Assembly (NCBI GenBank): GCA_026184775.1
Contig: JANCYW010000007.1
Location: 186,001 to 250,000 of the forward strand
Direction: 5' to 3'
Length of the DNA: 64,000 nucleotides
Source of the DNA: Cyanidium caldarium
Taxonomy: Eukaryota; Rhodophyta; Bangiophyceae; Cyanidiales; Cyanidiaceae
Under the pieces are notes generated by a model that made no database searches, was not told the DNA's origin, and worked only from the letters and a program-made list of their open reading frames with translations. Made by a program: the position numbers and the translations under genes. Below are positions 28,291 through 37,869 of the stretch, one piece after another (position 1 is the stretch's first letter; the number at the start of each line of letters is the position of its first letter).

Positions 28291-29541
28291 ATGGACAGTC
28301 CAGCATTCCATCATGCGTTGAGTTGTGCGTTTGTGGTGGCTGGCGCACCGTCTCGTCTGGATCGGTCGCGCTGGCGCCACCGTCCGGTGCGGTCGGTTTG
28401 CCGTCGGGTGCGCATGCAATTCGATGGCGCCGGCGCCCGGCCGGCCCCGCTCATCCACCACCTGGCGCTATTGCCGGGTGATGGCATCGGCCCGGAGATT
28501 ATGGCGGTAGCGCGACAGGTGCTGGATCACGTGAGTCGGCGCTTCGACTTGCGCTTCAAGCTGGAGGAGCACCTGGTAGGCGGGGCGGCGCTGGACGCGC
28601 TGAACGAACCGCTGCCGGAAGAGACGCTGGCGGCGTGCGCGCGGTCGGACGGGGTGCTGTTGGCGTGCATCGGCGGGCCGAAATGGGACAACCTGCCGCG
28701 GGAGAAACGGCCGGAGAGCGGGCTATTGGCGTTGCGCAAAGGCCTGGAGGCGTTTGCCAACCTGCGCCCGGCCAAGTCGATACCGCAACTGATCGACGCC
28801 TCACCGCTCAAGCCGGACGTGGTGCGCGACGCGGACGTGATGGTGGTGCGCGAACTGACCGGTGACGTGTACTTTGGAGAGCCGCGCGGCTTGCACTACA
28901 TATTTCAGGGCAACGGCGAGCGCGAGGGCCTCAACACCATGATCTACACCGAGACCGAAGTGTTTCGAGTGGCACGGGTGGCGTTCGAGGTGGCCCGCAA
29001 ACGGCAGCGCAAGCGCCTCTGTTCAGTGGACAAGGCGAATGTGCTGGAGTCGAGCCAGCTGTGGCGGGAGTGCGTCACCAAAATGGCCACCACGTACCCG
29101 GACGTGGAGCTGTCGCACCTGTACGTGGACAATGCGGCCATGCAGCTGGTGCGGGCGCCTCGCCAATTTGACACCATCGTAACTGGCAACCTGTTCGGCG
29201 ACATTCTGTCCGACGAGGCCAGCATGCTGGTGGGATCGTTGGGTATGCTGCCCAGCGCCAGCCTGGGCGATGGCACCTATCCGGGTGTGTTCGAGCCGGT
29301 GCACGGATCGGCGCCGGATATTGCCGGACAGGACAAGGCCAACCCGCTGGCGATGGTACTCTCGGTGGCGATGCTGTTTCGGTATCAGCTGAACCGGTCG
29401 GACGTGGCCGACACCATCGATGCGGCAGTGAATCGGGTGCTCGACGCCGGGTATCGCACGGCGGATATCATGAGTGGGGGTATGCGCTTGGTCGGGTGTA
29501 GGGAGATGGGGGACGCAGTGGAGCGGGCGATGAGCGAGTAG
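28291..29541 (+). CDS. leuB: 3-isopropylmalate dehydrogenase, plastid type
   Basis: Encodes 416 aa. The first ~45 aa are Arg/Ser/Ala-rich and look like a plastid transit peptide; the mature enzyme begins near [16 protein letters not shown]. Catalytic landmarks are all present: [26 protein letters not shown], the YTETEV region with the catalytic Tyr, [15 protein letters not shown] with the active-site Lys, [30 protein letters not shown] and [18 protein letters not shown]. It oxidises and decarboxylates 3-isopropylmalate with NAD+ in the third step of leucine synthesis (EC 1.1.1.85). The [10 protein letters not shown] sequence marks the leucine enzyme rather than isocitrate dehydrogenase. Confidence 0.96.
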   Translation: MDSPAFHHALSCAFVVAGAPSRLDRSRWRHRPVRSVCRRVRMQFDGAGARPAPLIHHLALLPGDGIGPEIMAVARQVLDHVSRRFDLRFKLEEHLVGGAALDALNEPLPEETLAACARSDGVLLACIGGPKWDNLPREKRPESGLLALRKGLEAFANLRPAKSIPQLIDASPLKPDVVRDADVMVVRELTGDVYFGEPRGLHYIFQGNGEREGLNTMIYTETEVFRVARVAFEVARKRQRKRLCSVDKANVLESSQLWRECVTKMATTYPDVELSHLYVDNAAMQLVRAPRQFDTIVTGNLFGDILSDEASMLVGSLGMLPSASLGDGTYPGVFEPVHGSAPDIAGQDKANPLAMVLSVAMLFRYQLNRSDVADTIDAAVNRVLDAGYRTADIMSGGMRLVGCREMGDAVERAMSE

Positions 29542-29576
29542 TGGAGGTTGTTCCCCGTATCGCTTTCACTCTGACG

Positions 29577-29712
29577 CTCCGTCAGTTTGGATAAATCCTA
29601 GCCGACCGAGCAGCACCTCCCGAGAGGAGAGTGTGGGCTGACGAAGGACGCAGCTGGGTCGACTCGAGGGAGGCGCTGCTCGGTGCGCTCGGTTTCGCTC
29701 GAGCTGACGGAG
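29577..29712. other. nested inverted repeat, possible structured RNA
   Basis: Intergenic. An outer perfect 9-bp stem, CTCCGTCAG (29577-29585) with CTGACGGAG (29704-29712), can be lengthened by wobble pairs on both sides. It encloses a second stem, ACCGAGCAGC (29605-29614) with GCTGCTCGGT (29675-29684), continued after one mismatch by CCTCCC/GGGAGG (29616-29621 / 29668-29673). The two concentric stems suggest a folded RNA or a long terminator-like structure. I could not match it to SRP RNA, RNase P RNA, U6, 5S or a tRNA. Confidence 0.4.
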
Positions 29713-29975
29713 TGGCGGAGGGGCTTGTCATGCTTTTCCAGACGTGAAAGCAGTGGCCGATATGGTGATGGATCAGAGCAACGACCAAGCGGGCGCAGCC
29801 GCGGCTATGCAGAGGTTTATCTTCCGGCTACATATGGCCCATCAGAAGGCGGCACCCCGGAAGAACTAGGCGGGGGAGTCGCAGCTACCAGAGGGGGTGC
29901 AAACAGGCGTGCGTCGTGGTATGTCGCAACAAGACCAGGTACCGACCGAATGTACACTCCATTTTGACCCCGCTG
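29713..29975. other. remaining intergenic sequence after the inverted repeat
   Basis: Together with 29542-29576 this makes a 434-bp gap between the leuB stop and the stop of the convergent unknown gene. Apart from the inverted repeat, no coding or RNA signal was seen. Confidence 0.35.
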
Positions 29976-30980
29976 CTACACCGCCACACGAACGGCAGGC
30001 TCCAGTGTCTTTTGCGCCAGCATCTTCATATGCTCGCACAGCCGCTCCCCGAAGCAGGCACGGAAGGCGCGGCACACCATGTTGCCACCGGAACCGGAAC
30101 ATAGGAGGCAGTAGGCATCGCGCGAGGGCATTTCATCAGACGACTGCTCGTCCACCTGTGCACCCGACTCTTGCGCGTACCGCACCAGCTGCACTGCGAA
30201 GCACTCCGGCGCGGGCGGTCCGTGAAAGGAGCCGGTGCGCGGTGCCGCATCGGTCACATCGCCGTCCACGTACAGATACTGCTGGCTTTCATGCCCCGAC
30301 CGGGCGCCCGCCACCGCAGTCGCGCTGCCCCAGGAGGAGAACGGCGAAGCGAGCGGTTCGGCCGTGGCCCGGAGCGGCGCTTCGCCAGCGTCATCCGCTG
30401 AAGCGGGACGTGCTCGTCCGCTGCGCGTGTGCAGCGGCTCGTCGCGCCGATGCTGCTTGGCCGACATCGGCCGCCCGCCGGGAGATTGGGTTACGGTGGT
30501 GTGTGCTGCACTGGCGGCCTCCACCCACGATACATACGACGGATCCACTCGCGCCACCAGCGCCGCGCCACAAACGTCCGCACCCGACACCAGTCGCGCC
30601 ACCTGCGCCTGTACCCGTCCGTCCATCAGCGCAGCGTGTGTCCCTAGCGATATGACCTGTTGCCGTAACGGCACTGTCGGGTGACGATCCGACGACGCCG
30701 CCGGTTCACCACCGCCCTGGTGGTGAACGGTGATCAGCGCCGGGGCGCACGACAGCACCGAGCGGCCGTTCAGCGGCGGGCGCGCCAGTTCACCCCCCGA
30801 TACCCGCACCCGGTTCCGACTGGACGTCAAGTTGTTCAGCGGGTGTGGCCACTCGCCGGGTACATCGTCCGCCGACGCCATGCGCAGCGCCGTCCGCGGT
30901 CGTCGTCGTCGTCGTCGGGAGACGGTGCTTTCCGAGAATCGCGCCGCGCCCACGCCGACGCTGACAGAAACAAAGGCCAT
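29976..30980 (-). CDS. unknown protein with probable plastid presequence and Cys-containing C-terminal domain
   Basis: The open frame starts further up at a GTG; the first ATG (30978-30980) gives 334 aa. The N-terminus MAFVSVSVGVGAARFSESTV followed by a run of Arg (from a CGT repeat) looks like a plastid-type presequence with early Phe. The middle is low-complexity, rich in Ser, Ala and Arg. The last ~85 aa look conserved and globular: ECFAVQLVRYAQESGAQVDE, then DAYCLLCSGSGGNMVCRAF, then RACFGERLCEHMKMLAQKTL, with Cys spaced C-x2-C...C...C...C that could bind metal. I recognise no family. Confidence 0.55.
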   Translation of the reverse strand: MAFVSVSVGVGAARFSESTVSRRRRRRPRTALRMASADDVPGEWPHPLNNLTSSRNRVRVSGGELARPPLNGRSVLSCAPALITVHHQGGGEPAASSDRHPTVPLRQQVISLGTHAALMDGRVQAQVARLVSGADVCGAALVARVDPSYVSWVEAASAAHTTVTQSPGGRPMSAKQHRRDEPLHTRSGRARPASADDAGEAPLRATAEPLASPFSSWGSATAVAGARSGHESQQYLYVDGDVTDAAPRTGSFHGPPAPECFAVQLVRYAQESGAQVDEQSSDEMPSRDAYCLLCSGSGGNMVCRAFRACFGERLCEHMKMLAQKTLEPAVRVAV

Positions 30981-31357
30981 ACCTCTTGAACCACTCTGAC
31001 GCGCCCGGAAACGGGTAGGATCACAAACGGTCGCACCGCTTTGCACTTGTTCACTCCACCGGAAGCAACCCGGCGCATGGCGCGCGCAACCGCACGCTTC
31101 GCGCCACCCAGCCGGTGTCGACGAGATGCGCGAGCGCGTGCCGGACGCGTGCCGGACGCGCGCCCCATAAGGGAAAATCAAACAGCTGCAACAGCGTGAT
31201 TTCACGGGAATCGCACAAGGGACTGGAAATCCCTTACAAGGGAATGTTCGCCGACGTCCGAGTCCGCTCGTCCTCGCCGCCGATTCCGGGGGACACAGGT
31301 GCCGACGCCTTTACGCTTCTCCGCGGGAAGCACCACCAACGGTGTGCTTTCTCCTCT
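30981..31357. promoter_or_regulatory. upstream region with AAGGGAA inverted repeat
   Basis: Between the ATG of the minus-strand unknown gene and the stop of the HCF107-like gene. At 31230-31243 there is a perfect palindrome-like pair TCCCTT-AC-AAGGGA, and further AGGGAA or GGGAAT words lie at 31169-31176 and 31206-31211. This matches the element clustered at 7797-7850. Confidence 0.45.
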
Positions 31358-33763
31358 TCATCCACCTCCGCCGCCCTTTGCCAGCCGCTCCGTCTTCATT
31401 TCCGCGTCCGACCAAGCCCACGGATGGGTCGACGACTGCTGTCGGGGGTCGGTGTCGCGCGTGATCGCACAGCTCAGTATGCAAAACTCGCCGCGGGCAC
31501 CGTACCGCAGCGCGTAACTGCGATGCAACAACACGTTGCTCTCACTCGTCCGGCCAGCCTGATTCTCCAGCTCGCTCCATCGATCCAGCACCCGCCAGTC
31601 GCGCGGTGACAGCGCCGCAGCCTGTTCGAAACAACGCCGCGCCTGCTCCACCCGCCCACCTGCCTCCATCAACAGCGTGCCGTACGCGTACCACAGCAGT
31701 CCGTCCTTGGGTTGTATCGCCAGCGCCCGCTGCAGCAGGGATTCGGCCGCCTGGCTGCGGCCGGCACAGCGCTCCAACTCCGCTAAATTGTGCAGCGGCC
31801 GCGGGTCCTTGCTGCCGCTCGCCTCGGCCGCGCGTATCGCCCGCTCAAACAGCGCCCGGGCCTCCGCTTCCCGGCCGCGCTGGCTCGCCTCCAACCGGCC
31901 CCAATGATCCAGTGCGGTTACATTTCCGGGGTCGGCGCGCAACGCCTCCTGATACAAATTGCGCGCCTTGTCCACTTTGCCGTCACGCAACGCCACCGCT
32001 GCCAACGACACCAACACAAACGGCGACTGCGCCGAAGTGCGCTGCGCGCGCTCAATCAGCTGCTCGGCGGCCGCGTGGTTGCCGGCTCGGCGTTCCATAT
32101 CTGCCCACGCCAGCAGCAGGCGCGAGCTCTGCGGATCGAAACGCTCACCGCGTTCGAACAGCTCGCGCGCCCGTTCGTAATTGCCCACGTTGGCCTCCAT
32201 ACGGCCCCACGAGGTGAATATCGGTACATGTCGCGGGTCGTATTCGATGCCCCGCTTGTACGACTCGCGCGCATCCTCCAGGTTACCCATGCGCTGCTCG
32301 ATCGAGCCCACCGCCTGCCACAGGAACGGATTCTCCTGGTTCACCGAGAGCGCCTCCAGTAGCACCAGGCGCGTCTGCGCCAAGCCGCCGCCGATGCGCC
32401 CGGTCACTTTGGCCAGATCCAACCACGCTCGTCCCAGCAGGCGGTCGATCTGCACCGCGCGGCGGTACAACCGCTGCGCCAGTTTGTTGAGGCCGCGCGA
32501 CTCGGCCAGTTTGCCCTTGCGCCAAATCGACTCCGCCGGCTCCATCGACTCGAGCAGTTCGGCGAGCGACGTCTGGTCGGTCGCGCTGTCCGGCAACTTG
32601 ACCCCGGGGGCGTTGTCGAAGAGGTCGATGCTCCGATGGCGCTTAGGGGCGTCAGGCCAGGTGCTTTCCGTGTGATGGCTGCTGCTGCCGCTGGCAGCGC
32701 TTGCAACGGTCGCTGACGCCCAGGTGGCATTCGCATCGCCGGTAATGGGTCCCCCGGCCGGTTCATTGCTGCTGCCGACTTCCGCCGGCCGCGAACGCCT
32801 CGGCGGACCGATCAGCACCGACATCTCCTCTTCTTCGTCGCCCGCTTGGGCGTTCGCGCGCTGCTCGTTGGCGCTCGTGGCCGCAGCCGCCGGCGCTGTT
32901 GCGCTCGCGGACAGTGGCTGCCGCTCGTTCGGCGACGTCGCCGCAGGATCACCTGCAGCGGTCGGGTGGGGCGTGCGCTCGTCTGCTGAAGCTACCGTGC
33001 CCGCGGCGTTCGCTGCAAAAGTTGCGGGCACAGCCGATGGCATCGCCTCCGGATCGCTCGTCGGAGAGGGGGTGCTGGAGATCGCCTCGTCGATCGGCGC
33101 AGGCGACGACTTATCAGGAGATACCCGGTCCGATGCTTTCACACCATTCTCCTGCTGTTGTGTGTTCGAATCCACCGTCGACGCCTTTTCGGCGGTGTCC
33201 TTCTTGGCGTTGCGCGAGCCGCGCGGCCGCCCGCGCCGCCGCCTGGGCGCCTCCGCCGACGCTGCCGGCGAGGCCGCCGAACGCGCGCGTCCCCGTTTGG
33301 GCTCGCCCGCCGGCACTGCATCGCCCGACATGAGCGCCTCGGCCTCCTCCTGCAGCAAGTCGTCCTGAGAATCACCGCGCGCCGCCGACATGGTCAGCTC
33401 CGGTGCGGCGCCTCCGTGCTCTCGCGCAGCTCGCGACACCTCCCCGCTCCGCTCACGGGAGGTGACCGAGTCCAACAACAAGCGCGGCGCCACCGGTGCT
33501 ACTCTAGCCGATGCGGCTGGCCACAGCGCGGCCGCCGGCCGAGGCGTCACCCGGCGCGCTACCGCCACACCCAGCCAACCCCGCCGCGGCGCGACGCCGA
33601 CGTCGCTCGCCCGCAACGATCGCCGCAGCACGCCGCAATGACCCCTAGTGCATAAAAACGGCGCCGCGAAACAGAGCTTCTGCCCTGTCTCCAGCGCCGC
33701 CCGTCCCATTCGATCCTCCGACGCTCCCATAACTGCAGTAAACGCGACGTCACTCCCGGCCAT
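31358..33763 (-). CDS. HCF107/MBB1-like HAT/TPR protein, plastid RNA stabilisation factor
   Basis: I choose the ATG at 33761-33763 (801 aa). A longer frame reaches an ATG at 34051, but that codon overlaps the opposite-strand ATG. Residues ~20-110 are basic and Ala/Arg-rich, as a transit peptide. A long disordered linker includes an AT-hook-like RRRRGRPRGSRNAKK. The C-terminal ~400 aa are about ten tandem 34-residue HAT/TPR units, e.g. AWLDLAKVTGRIGG, PFLWQAVGSIEQRMGNLEDA, PIFTSWGRMEANVGNYERA, RLLLAWADMERRAGNHAAA and DGLLWYAYGTLLMEAGG. These match HCF107 (Arabidopsis) and Mbb1 (Chlamydomonas), which protect the 5' ends of plastid psbB/psbH transcripts. Target assignment here is by homology only. 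Confidence 0.83.
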   Translation of the reverse strand: MAGSDVAFTAVMGASEDRMGRAALETGQKLCFAAPFLCTRGHCGVLRRSLRASDVGVAPRRGWLGVAVARRVTPRPAAALWPAASARVAPVAPRLLLDSVTSRERSGEVSRAAREHGGAAPELTMSAARGDSQDDLLQEEAEALMSGDAVPAGEPKRGRARSAASPAASAEAPRRRRGRPRGSRNAKKDTAEKASTVDSNTQQQENGVKASDRVSPDKSSPAPIDEAISSTPSPTSDPEAMPSAVPATFAANAAGTVASADERTPHPTAAGDPAATSPNERQPLSASATAPAAAATSANEQRANAQAGDEEEEMSVLIGPPRRSRPAEVGSSNEPAGGPITGDANATWASATVASAASGSSSHHTESTWPDAPKRHRSIDLFDNAPGVKLPDSATDQTSLAELLESMEPAESIWRKGKLAESRGLNKLAQRLYRRAVQIDRLLGRAWLDLAKVTGRIGGGLAQTRLVLLEALSVNQENPFLWQAVGSIEQRMGNLEDARESYKRGIEYDPRHVPIFTSWGRMEANVGNYERARELFERGERFDPQSSRLLLAWADMERRAGNHAAAEQLIERAQRTSAQSPFVLVSLAAVALRDGKVDKARNLYQEALRADPGNVTALDHWGRLEASQRGREAEARALFERAIRAAEASGSKDPRPLHNLAELERCAGRSQAAESLLQRALAIQPKDGLLWYAYGTLLMEAGGRVEQARRCFEQAAALSPRDWRVLDRWSELENQAGRTSESNVLLHRSYALRYGARGEFCILSCAITRDTDPRQQSSTHPWAWSDAEMKTERLAKGGGGG

Positions 33764-34283
33764 CGTCGCTCGTCCGCAAATGCGACAGCCGTTGGGCAGT
33801 GAATTCTTTCCCACCGGCCGTGCAATCCCACCGAATCCACTGAACAGCAAAGAAGTCTGTGCAATGCACTCTTTCGTTGTGCCGCCGCCAGCCGTCTTCC
33901 CGCTTTGAGAAGACCACGCGTCGGACGTCTCGCGTATCCGGAGCGAGACAGCGACGTGGACGACGTCCGTCCGCAGGGCGGCCGGAGCAGCAGCGTGACT
34001 CGATCGTGTCACGGCACGAGGCGATGTGACGGAGTGCGCTTCATCGCGCATGGCGCGCTCGCGTGCCTCCGTTCGCGCAGCAGGGTGCGTGCATGAGACC
34101 GAATATCCGTTGCCTGTGTGTAACGAGAAAGCAAGGCGAAGCGGTTGCTGGCGAGTGCGGCTACATCAAGGCAAACGCTGGCTCCACCTCATTCGGTCGG
34201 AACGGTCGCCAGTCAGGGGCTGCTTGACGGGGGCCTTTACCATCGGAGGGGATCTGTTTCTCCCGGTGAGGGTGAACGAGAGC

Positions 34284-35603
34284 ATGAAGCGGTTGCCAAA
34301 CCAGAACTCGGCCCTGGGGGCCACGACGCCGGACGGTCGGAGTGCGTTTGTGACGCTCACGGTGCGTTTGCACGGGCTGAATGCTCGGCCAAGTGGGCGA
34401 GCGGCGGCGTGCACCTCGGCCGCAGCGGGCCGAGCGGGTGTCCGACGGGCGCGCGTCGCCCGTTCCACACGCGAGCTCCGTCGTCTGCGCCTACTCGCTG
34501 CGCCATCGCGACCGGACGGTCCGAGGGATGCTACGAATGCTGCGCGAAGCGGCGACACCGGCGACTCGGTGGAGATCGCCACACCGTTTGGGGTGGCCAC
34601 CCGCGAAGTGTTGGCGCTGCCGGCGCGCGTGCTGACGGTGCTGGAGCAGCGCGGCGCCGCGGGCGGCATTCCGTGCATGGAGGAGCGGTTTGAGGCTGTA
34701 GTGGTGAGCGTCCGTCGGGGTGATGTGCGCAGTCGGTTGGCGGCGATGCAAGAGGCGATCTTCTATCCGTCCGCGGCGGTGGTGCCGCTGCTCATCGAAG
34801 TGCTGTTGTCGTCGTTGTGTCAGAAGCGGGAGCGGGAGCAGTTGGAACAGGTAGCGCCGGCCGAGCCGCTGCAATCGCGCGTGGAGATACTCCGCTCGGT
34901 GAGTGCCCAGCATCGCACCTACGAGGAGCTGTCGCGGTCGCAGGCGGCGTTCTCCTTGGCGCTGGTGTTGGGTCGCCCGTCGAATGCATCGCTCATGGAC
35001 CGCCTCCGCGATGACGTGCGCGAAGATGGGGTGAACGCGATGTTGGACACGTTGGAGCACGACCCGGATCCGCCGGTGCGCGCGGCGGTCGCTGGCGCTG
35101 TGGGCCACATTGGTGGTCGGGTGCAGACGGTGCGCCAACGCGCCATACCACCGCTGTTGCGCCGCTTCGTGGAGGATAACGAGGACTGGATCGTACGCCT
35201 CAGCGCCGCGGTGAGTCTGGGCATGCTGCAAGCGCACGAGACACTGTCGGAGCTGGTGAAGGAATTGGAGCGGCATACGGTGCGTTCCGAGTCGGGCACC
35301 TCGCTCTTTGTGCAGTCGGTGGTGGGTTGCGTGGGCGAAATTGGCGCCGTCAGCGACCGCGTCGAGCCGGAGTGGCGAGCGCGCGCCGTAGACGCGCTCT
35401 GCCGCTATGCGGGTAGCAATCAGCGCATGGTGCTGGTAGCAGTGGCCGAGGCGCTCGGTCGATGGGCGCCGCGCTCGCAGCAGGCGCTCGAGGCGCTGCG
35501 GCACCTGGCGGACAGTGCGGATTCCACGGTAGCCGAACAAGCGCGGATAAGCATGGCCGCAGCGGAAACGGAAAAGCCAGGGCAGCAGCGAGGCGTGGGC
35601 TAG
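34284..35603 (+). CDS. HEAT-repeat (PBS-lyase-like) protein, probably plastid
   Basis: The frame is open from 34026, with ATGs at 34050 and 34284. I prefer 34284 (439 aa) because 34050 overlaps the divergent gene's upstream ATG and because residues after it (MKRLPNQNSALG...) form a basic Ser/Ala/Arg presequence. From ~130 the sequence is all-helical. HEAT units are clear, e.g. DPDPPVRAAVAGAVGHIGG, DNEDWIVRLSAAVSLGMLQA, and SNQRMVLVAVAEALGRWAP, with the conserved D-x-x-V/I-R pattern of PBS-lyase HEAT repeats. Such proteins in cyanobacteria and plastids act as scaffolds or chromophore-lyase subunits; no catalytic role can be assigned here. An Asp/Glu-rich stretch separates the repeats. Confidence 0.75.
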   Translation: MKRLPNQNSALGATTPDGRSAFVTLTVRLHGLNARPSGRAAACTSAAAGRAGVRRARVARSTRELRRLRLLAAPSRPDGPRDATNAARSGDTGDSVEIATPFGVATREVLALPARVLTVLEQRGAAGGIPCMEERFEAVVVSVRRGDVRSRLAAMQEAIFYPSAAVVPLLIEVLLSSLCQKREREQLEQVAPAEPLQSRVEILRSVSAQHRTYEELSRSQAAFSLALVLGRPSNASLMDRLRDDVREDGVNAMLDTLEHDPDPPVRAAVAGAVGHIGGRVQTVRQRAIPPLLRRFVEDNEDWIVRLSAAVSLGMLQAHETLSELVKELERHTVRSESGTSLFVQSVVGCVGEIGAVSDRVEPEWRARAVDALCRYAGSNQRMVLVAVAEALGRWAPRSQQALEALRHLADSADSTVAEQARISMAAAETEKPGQQRGVG

Positions 35604-36096
35604 TGGTCCCGCGGGCGTGCACAGAGTCACGACACAGGGAGAACACGGGGCGTGTGCACATGTAAATGCCGGGGCCACTTGTCGGGGTTAAAATGCGGAG
35701 ACGCGAGCGTAGCGGCATCACCGGACGTGGACACGACGCGCACACATAACGACCACATGTCGTGCGGCTGCGTTGTGCCTGGCGTATTCGTCGAGAGCGC
35801 GGCGATGCGCTCGGTGCATCGGAAAGTCGTTCAGGCACTCGGCATTCACCCTGCGTTGACATAAATTGTCTCATTTCTTGAAGAGGGCGAATTCGGCGCG
35901 CAGACTCGCCCTCGGTGCGCCGGACGCCCGTCTCGGAACGCGGTGGCTTCCGCTCCACGGGCCGATCGATCACACTCCCACCAACTCCACAACGACGTTT
36001 CCCAGTCATCACAGGCGGCGTCATCTTCCATTGCGCGCATTGGGCTGCTGAGCGGTGAGTTTTGGCAGTGCTGGAAGTGGCTGGTGGCGGCGCGGC
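35604..36096. other. intergenic, upstream of the RIM2-like carrier
   Basis: About 490 bp. A CATGTAA word lies 54 bp after the HEAT-gene stop, and an AT-richer patch is at 35858-35880. Overlapping antisense frames are Arg/Pro-rich without ATG context, so I see no gene. Confidence 0.4.
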
Positions 36097-37338
36097 ATGC
36101 GAGCGTTGGGCGGCGGCGACCTGCTGGCCGACACTGCCGCTCTGCGCGATCGCCGTTGCCGGTGGCACTTGCACAGCCGATCGCTGTCCGTCGGCGGCGG
36201 CACGCTGACGGCGGTTGGTACGAATCAGGTGGTTTTCGGTTATCAGGAGATGAGTGCGCAGAGACAGGCGTTCCTATCTGGGAACGACGAGGCCAGCTGG
36301 AGCGAGTCCGGCGACGCCGCCGGAGAGGATAGCGGGGCGGCGGCGGCGGCGGCGGCCCGCGGTGAGCTGCGCACCACCACTACCACCAGTCCGACTGCCG
36401 TTGCGCTCGGTGCGCTGGACCGGCGTCGACAGGTGGCGTCGTTGTTGGCCGGCGGCTTTGCGGGCACTTTCGCCTCCACCATCACCTGCCCGTTGGAGGT
36501 GATCAAGACCAAACTGCAGTCGATATCGTCGGTGCAAGAGGGCGGACGACATGCCACCTTTGTGAGCGTCACGACTGATATCGCGCGACGGGAGGGATTC
36601 CGCGGATTCTTTCGCGGCCTGCCCCCCACCTGGGTAGGTATCCTGCCCACGCGCGCCACCTACTTTTGGGCGTACACCACCTGCAAGTCCACGCTCACGC
36701 CGGTGTTTGGCGAGTCGGACGCGCGCACGCACATCTTGTCGGCGGCGTCGGCCGGAATCGTATCCAATGCGCTCACCAACCCCATCTGGATGGTGAAGAC
36801 GCGTATGCAGCTCGACGCCGGCACCAACGGGTTCCGCTACGACGGATATGCGGATGCCTGCCGTAAGATCCTCCAGCAGGAAGGCGTCGGCGGATTCTAC
36901 AAAGGCCTCACCGCCAGCTTCTGGGGCGTCACCGAGGGCGCCATTCATTTTCTGGTTTACGAACGACTCAAGGCGTGGTGGCATCGACGCAACCAGCGAC
37001 ACGGGCATGCGGTCGCCGAGGCCGACAAACTGCAGCCGCTGCAGTATCTGACCGCAGCCGGCATCAGCAAACTCATTGCCAGCACGCTCACCTACCCGCA
37101 CGAGGTGGTGCGCACCCGATTGCGCGAGCAGCGACTGGTGGCGCGCGGCGCCCTACCCAAATACCGCTCCGTGCCGCAAGCGCTATGGGTGATCGCCCGC
37201 GAGGAAGGCCGCCAAGGTCTCTACAGCGGTATGGGCACGCATCTGATGCGGGTGGTGCCCAACACAGCGCTCATGTTCCTGGCGTACGAACTGGTGTCTC
37301 GCTGGATCGAGCAGCGATACCAGAAAGCGTCAGAATGA
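36097..37338 (+). CDS. mitochondrial pyrimidine nucleotide carrier (RIM2 / SLC25A33-36-like)
   Basis: First ATG at 36097 gives 413 aa; an internal Met (36250) is possible. Three carrier repeats with subfamily-specific signatures are visible: LLAGGFAGTFASTITCPLEV followed by IKTKLQ; NALTNPIWMVKTRMQL in repeat 2; and STLTYPHEVVRTRLREQ in repeat 3. NPIWMVKTRMQ and YPHEVVRTR are characteristic of the RIM2/SLC25A36 group, which exchanges pyrimidine nucleotides across the inner mitochondrial membrane and supports mtDNA synthesis. The N-terminal ~120 aa are disordered, with a poly-Ala run from a GCG repeat. No frameshift or missing span was seen. Confidence 0.9.
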   Translation: MRALGGGDLLADTAALRDRRCRWHLHSRSLSVGGGTLTAVGTNQVVFGYQEMSAQRQAFLSGNDEASWSESGDAAGEDSGAAAAAAARGELRTTTTTSPTAVALGALDRRRQVASLLAGGFAGTFASTITCPLEVIKTKLQSISSVQEGGRHATFVSVTTDIARREGFRGFFRGLPPTWVGILPTRATYFWAYTTCKSTLTPVFGESDARTHILSAASAGIVSNALTNPIWMVKTRMQLDAGTNGFRYDGYADACRKILQQEGVGGFYKGLTASFWGVTEGAIHFLVYERLKAWWHRRNQRHGHAVAEADKLQPLQYLTAAGISKLIASTLTYPHEVVRTRLREQRLVARGALPKYRSVPQALWVIAREEGRQGLYSGMGTHLMRVVPNTALMFLAYELVSRWIEQRYQKASE

Positions 37339-37458
37339 TTCAGGTGGCGCGTGGCGATGACGCCGCGGGCGTCCGCTCCGGTCCGATGGTAAACCCAGCG
37401 CCACCGCGGCCATGGCGACCGAGCCGCTCTCCGCGCGCCCTCTGGCAACGCCCCTCAT

Positions 37459-37869
37459 CTAGTACCGCGACGGATCCACCAGGCCCGTCTTGAACGCCCA
37501 GGCGATGAAGACGATCGGCAAGGTAAACAGCAGCAGCGAGAAGATGAGCCAAATATCCGGTCCCTGGTTCCCGGCCACGTACCGAAAGCGCGCATCACCC
37601 TGCACCGGAGCGCGCCGCTTGGGCGTCGCTCCGGACGATGGCCGGCGCACCGGACCGTTGGATGAAGCGCTGGCAGTGTTGTCGGCGGCGGTAGAGCGGC
37701 GCGACGGCTCCTCGGCACTGCTGCGCAGCACCTGCCCGGCGCGGCGACCGCGGCGGAACAGTGCGAGACGCCGAGTGGAGTGCGGAGAGGTGATGGGGGG
37801 AGAGGAGCAGCGGGAGTGAGCGTGTTTGCGGAGGCACGACACATTGCCGGTGCTTACGATAAAAGTCAT
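37459..37869 (-). CDS. small single-span membrane protein, probably plastid-targeted
   Basis: From the ATG at 37867-37869 it encodes 136 aa. Residues 1-75 are rich in Ser, Arg and Ala without acids except a few, as a transit peptide (MTFIVSTGNVSCLRKHAHSR). The last third is well structured: DARFRYVAGNQGPDIWLIFS, one strongly hydrophobic helix and a short charged end FKTGLVDPSRY. A single C-terminal span with an FK-x-G-x-V/I-DP-x-x-Y end resembles small thylakoid or envelope proteins, but I cannot name it. It converges on the RIM2-like carrier, 120 bp apart. Confidence 0.65.
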   Translation of the reverse strand: MTFIVSTGNVSCLRKHAHSRCSSPPITSPHSTRRLALFRRGRRAGQVLRSSAEEPSRRSTAADNTASASSNGPVRRPSSGATPKRRAPVQGDARFRYVAGNQGPDIWLIFSLLLFTLPIVFIAWAFKTGLVDPSRY

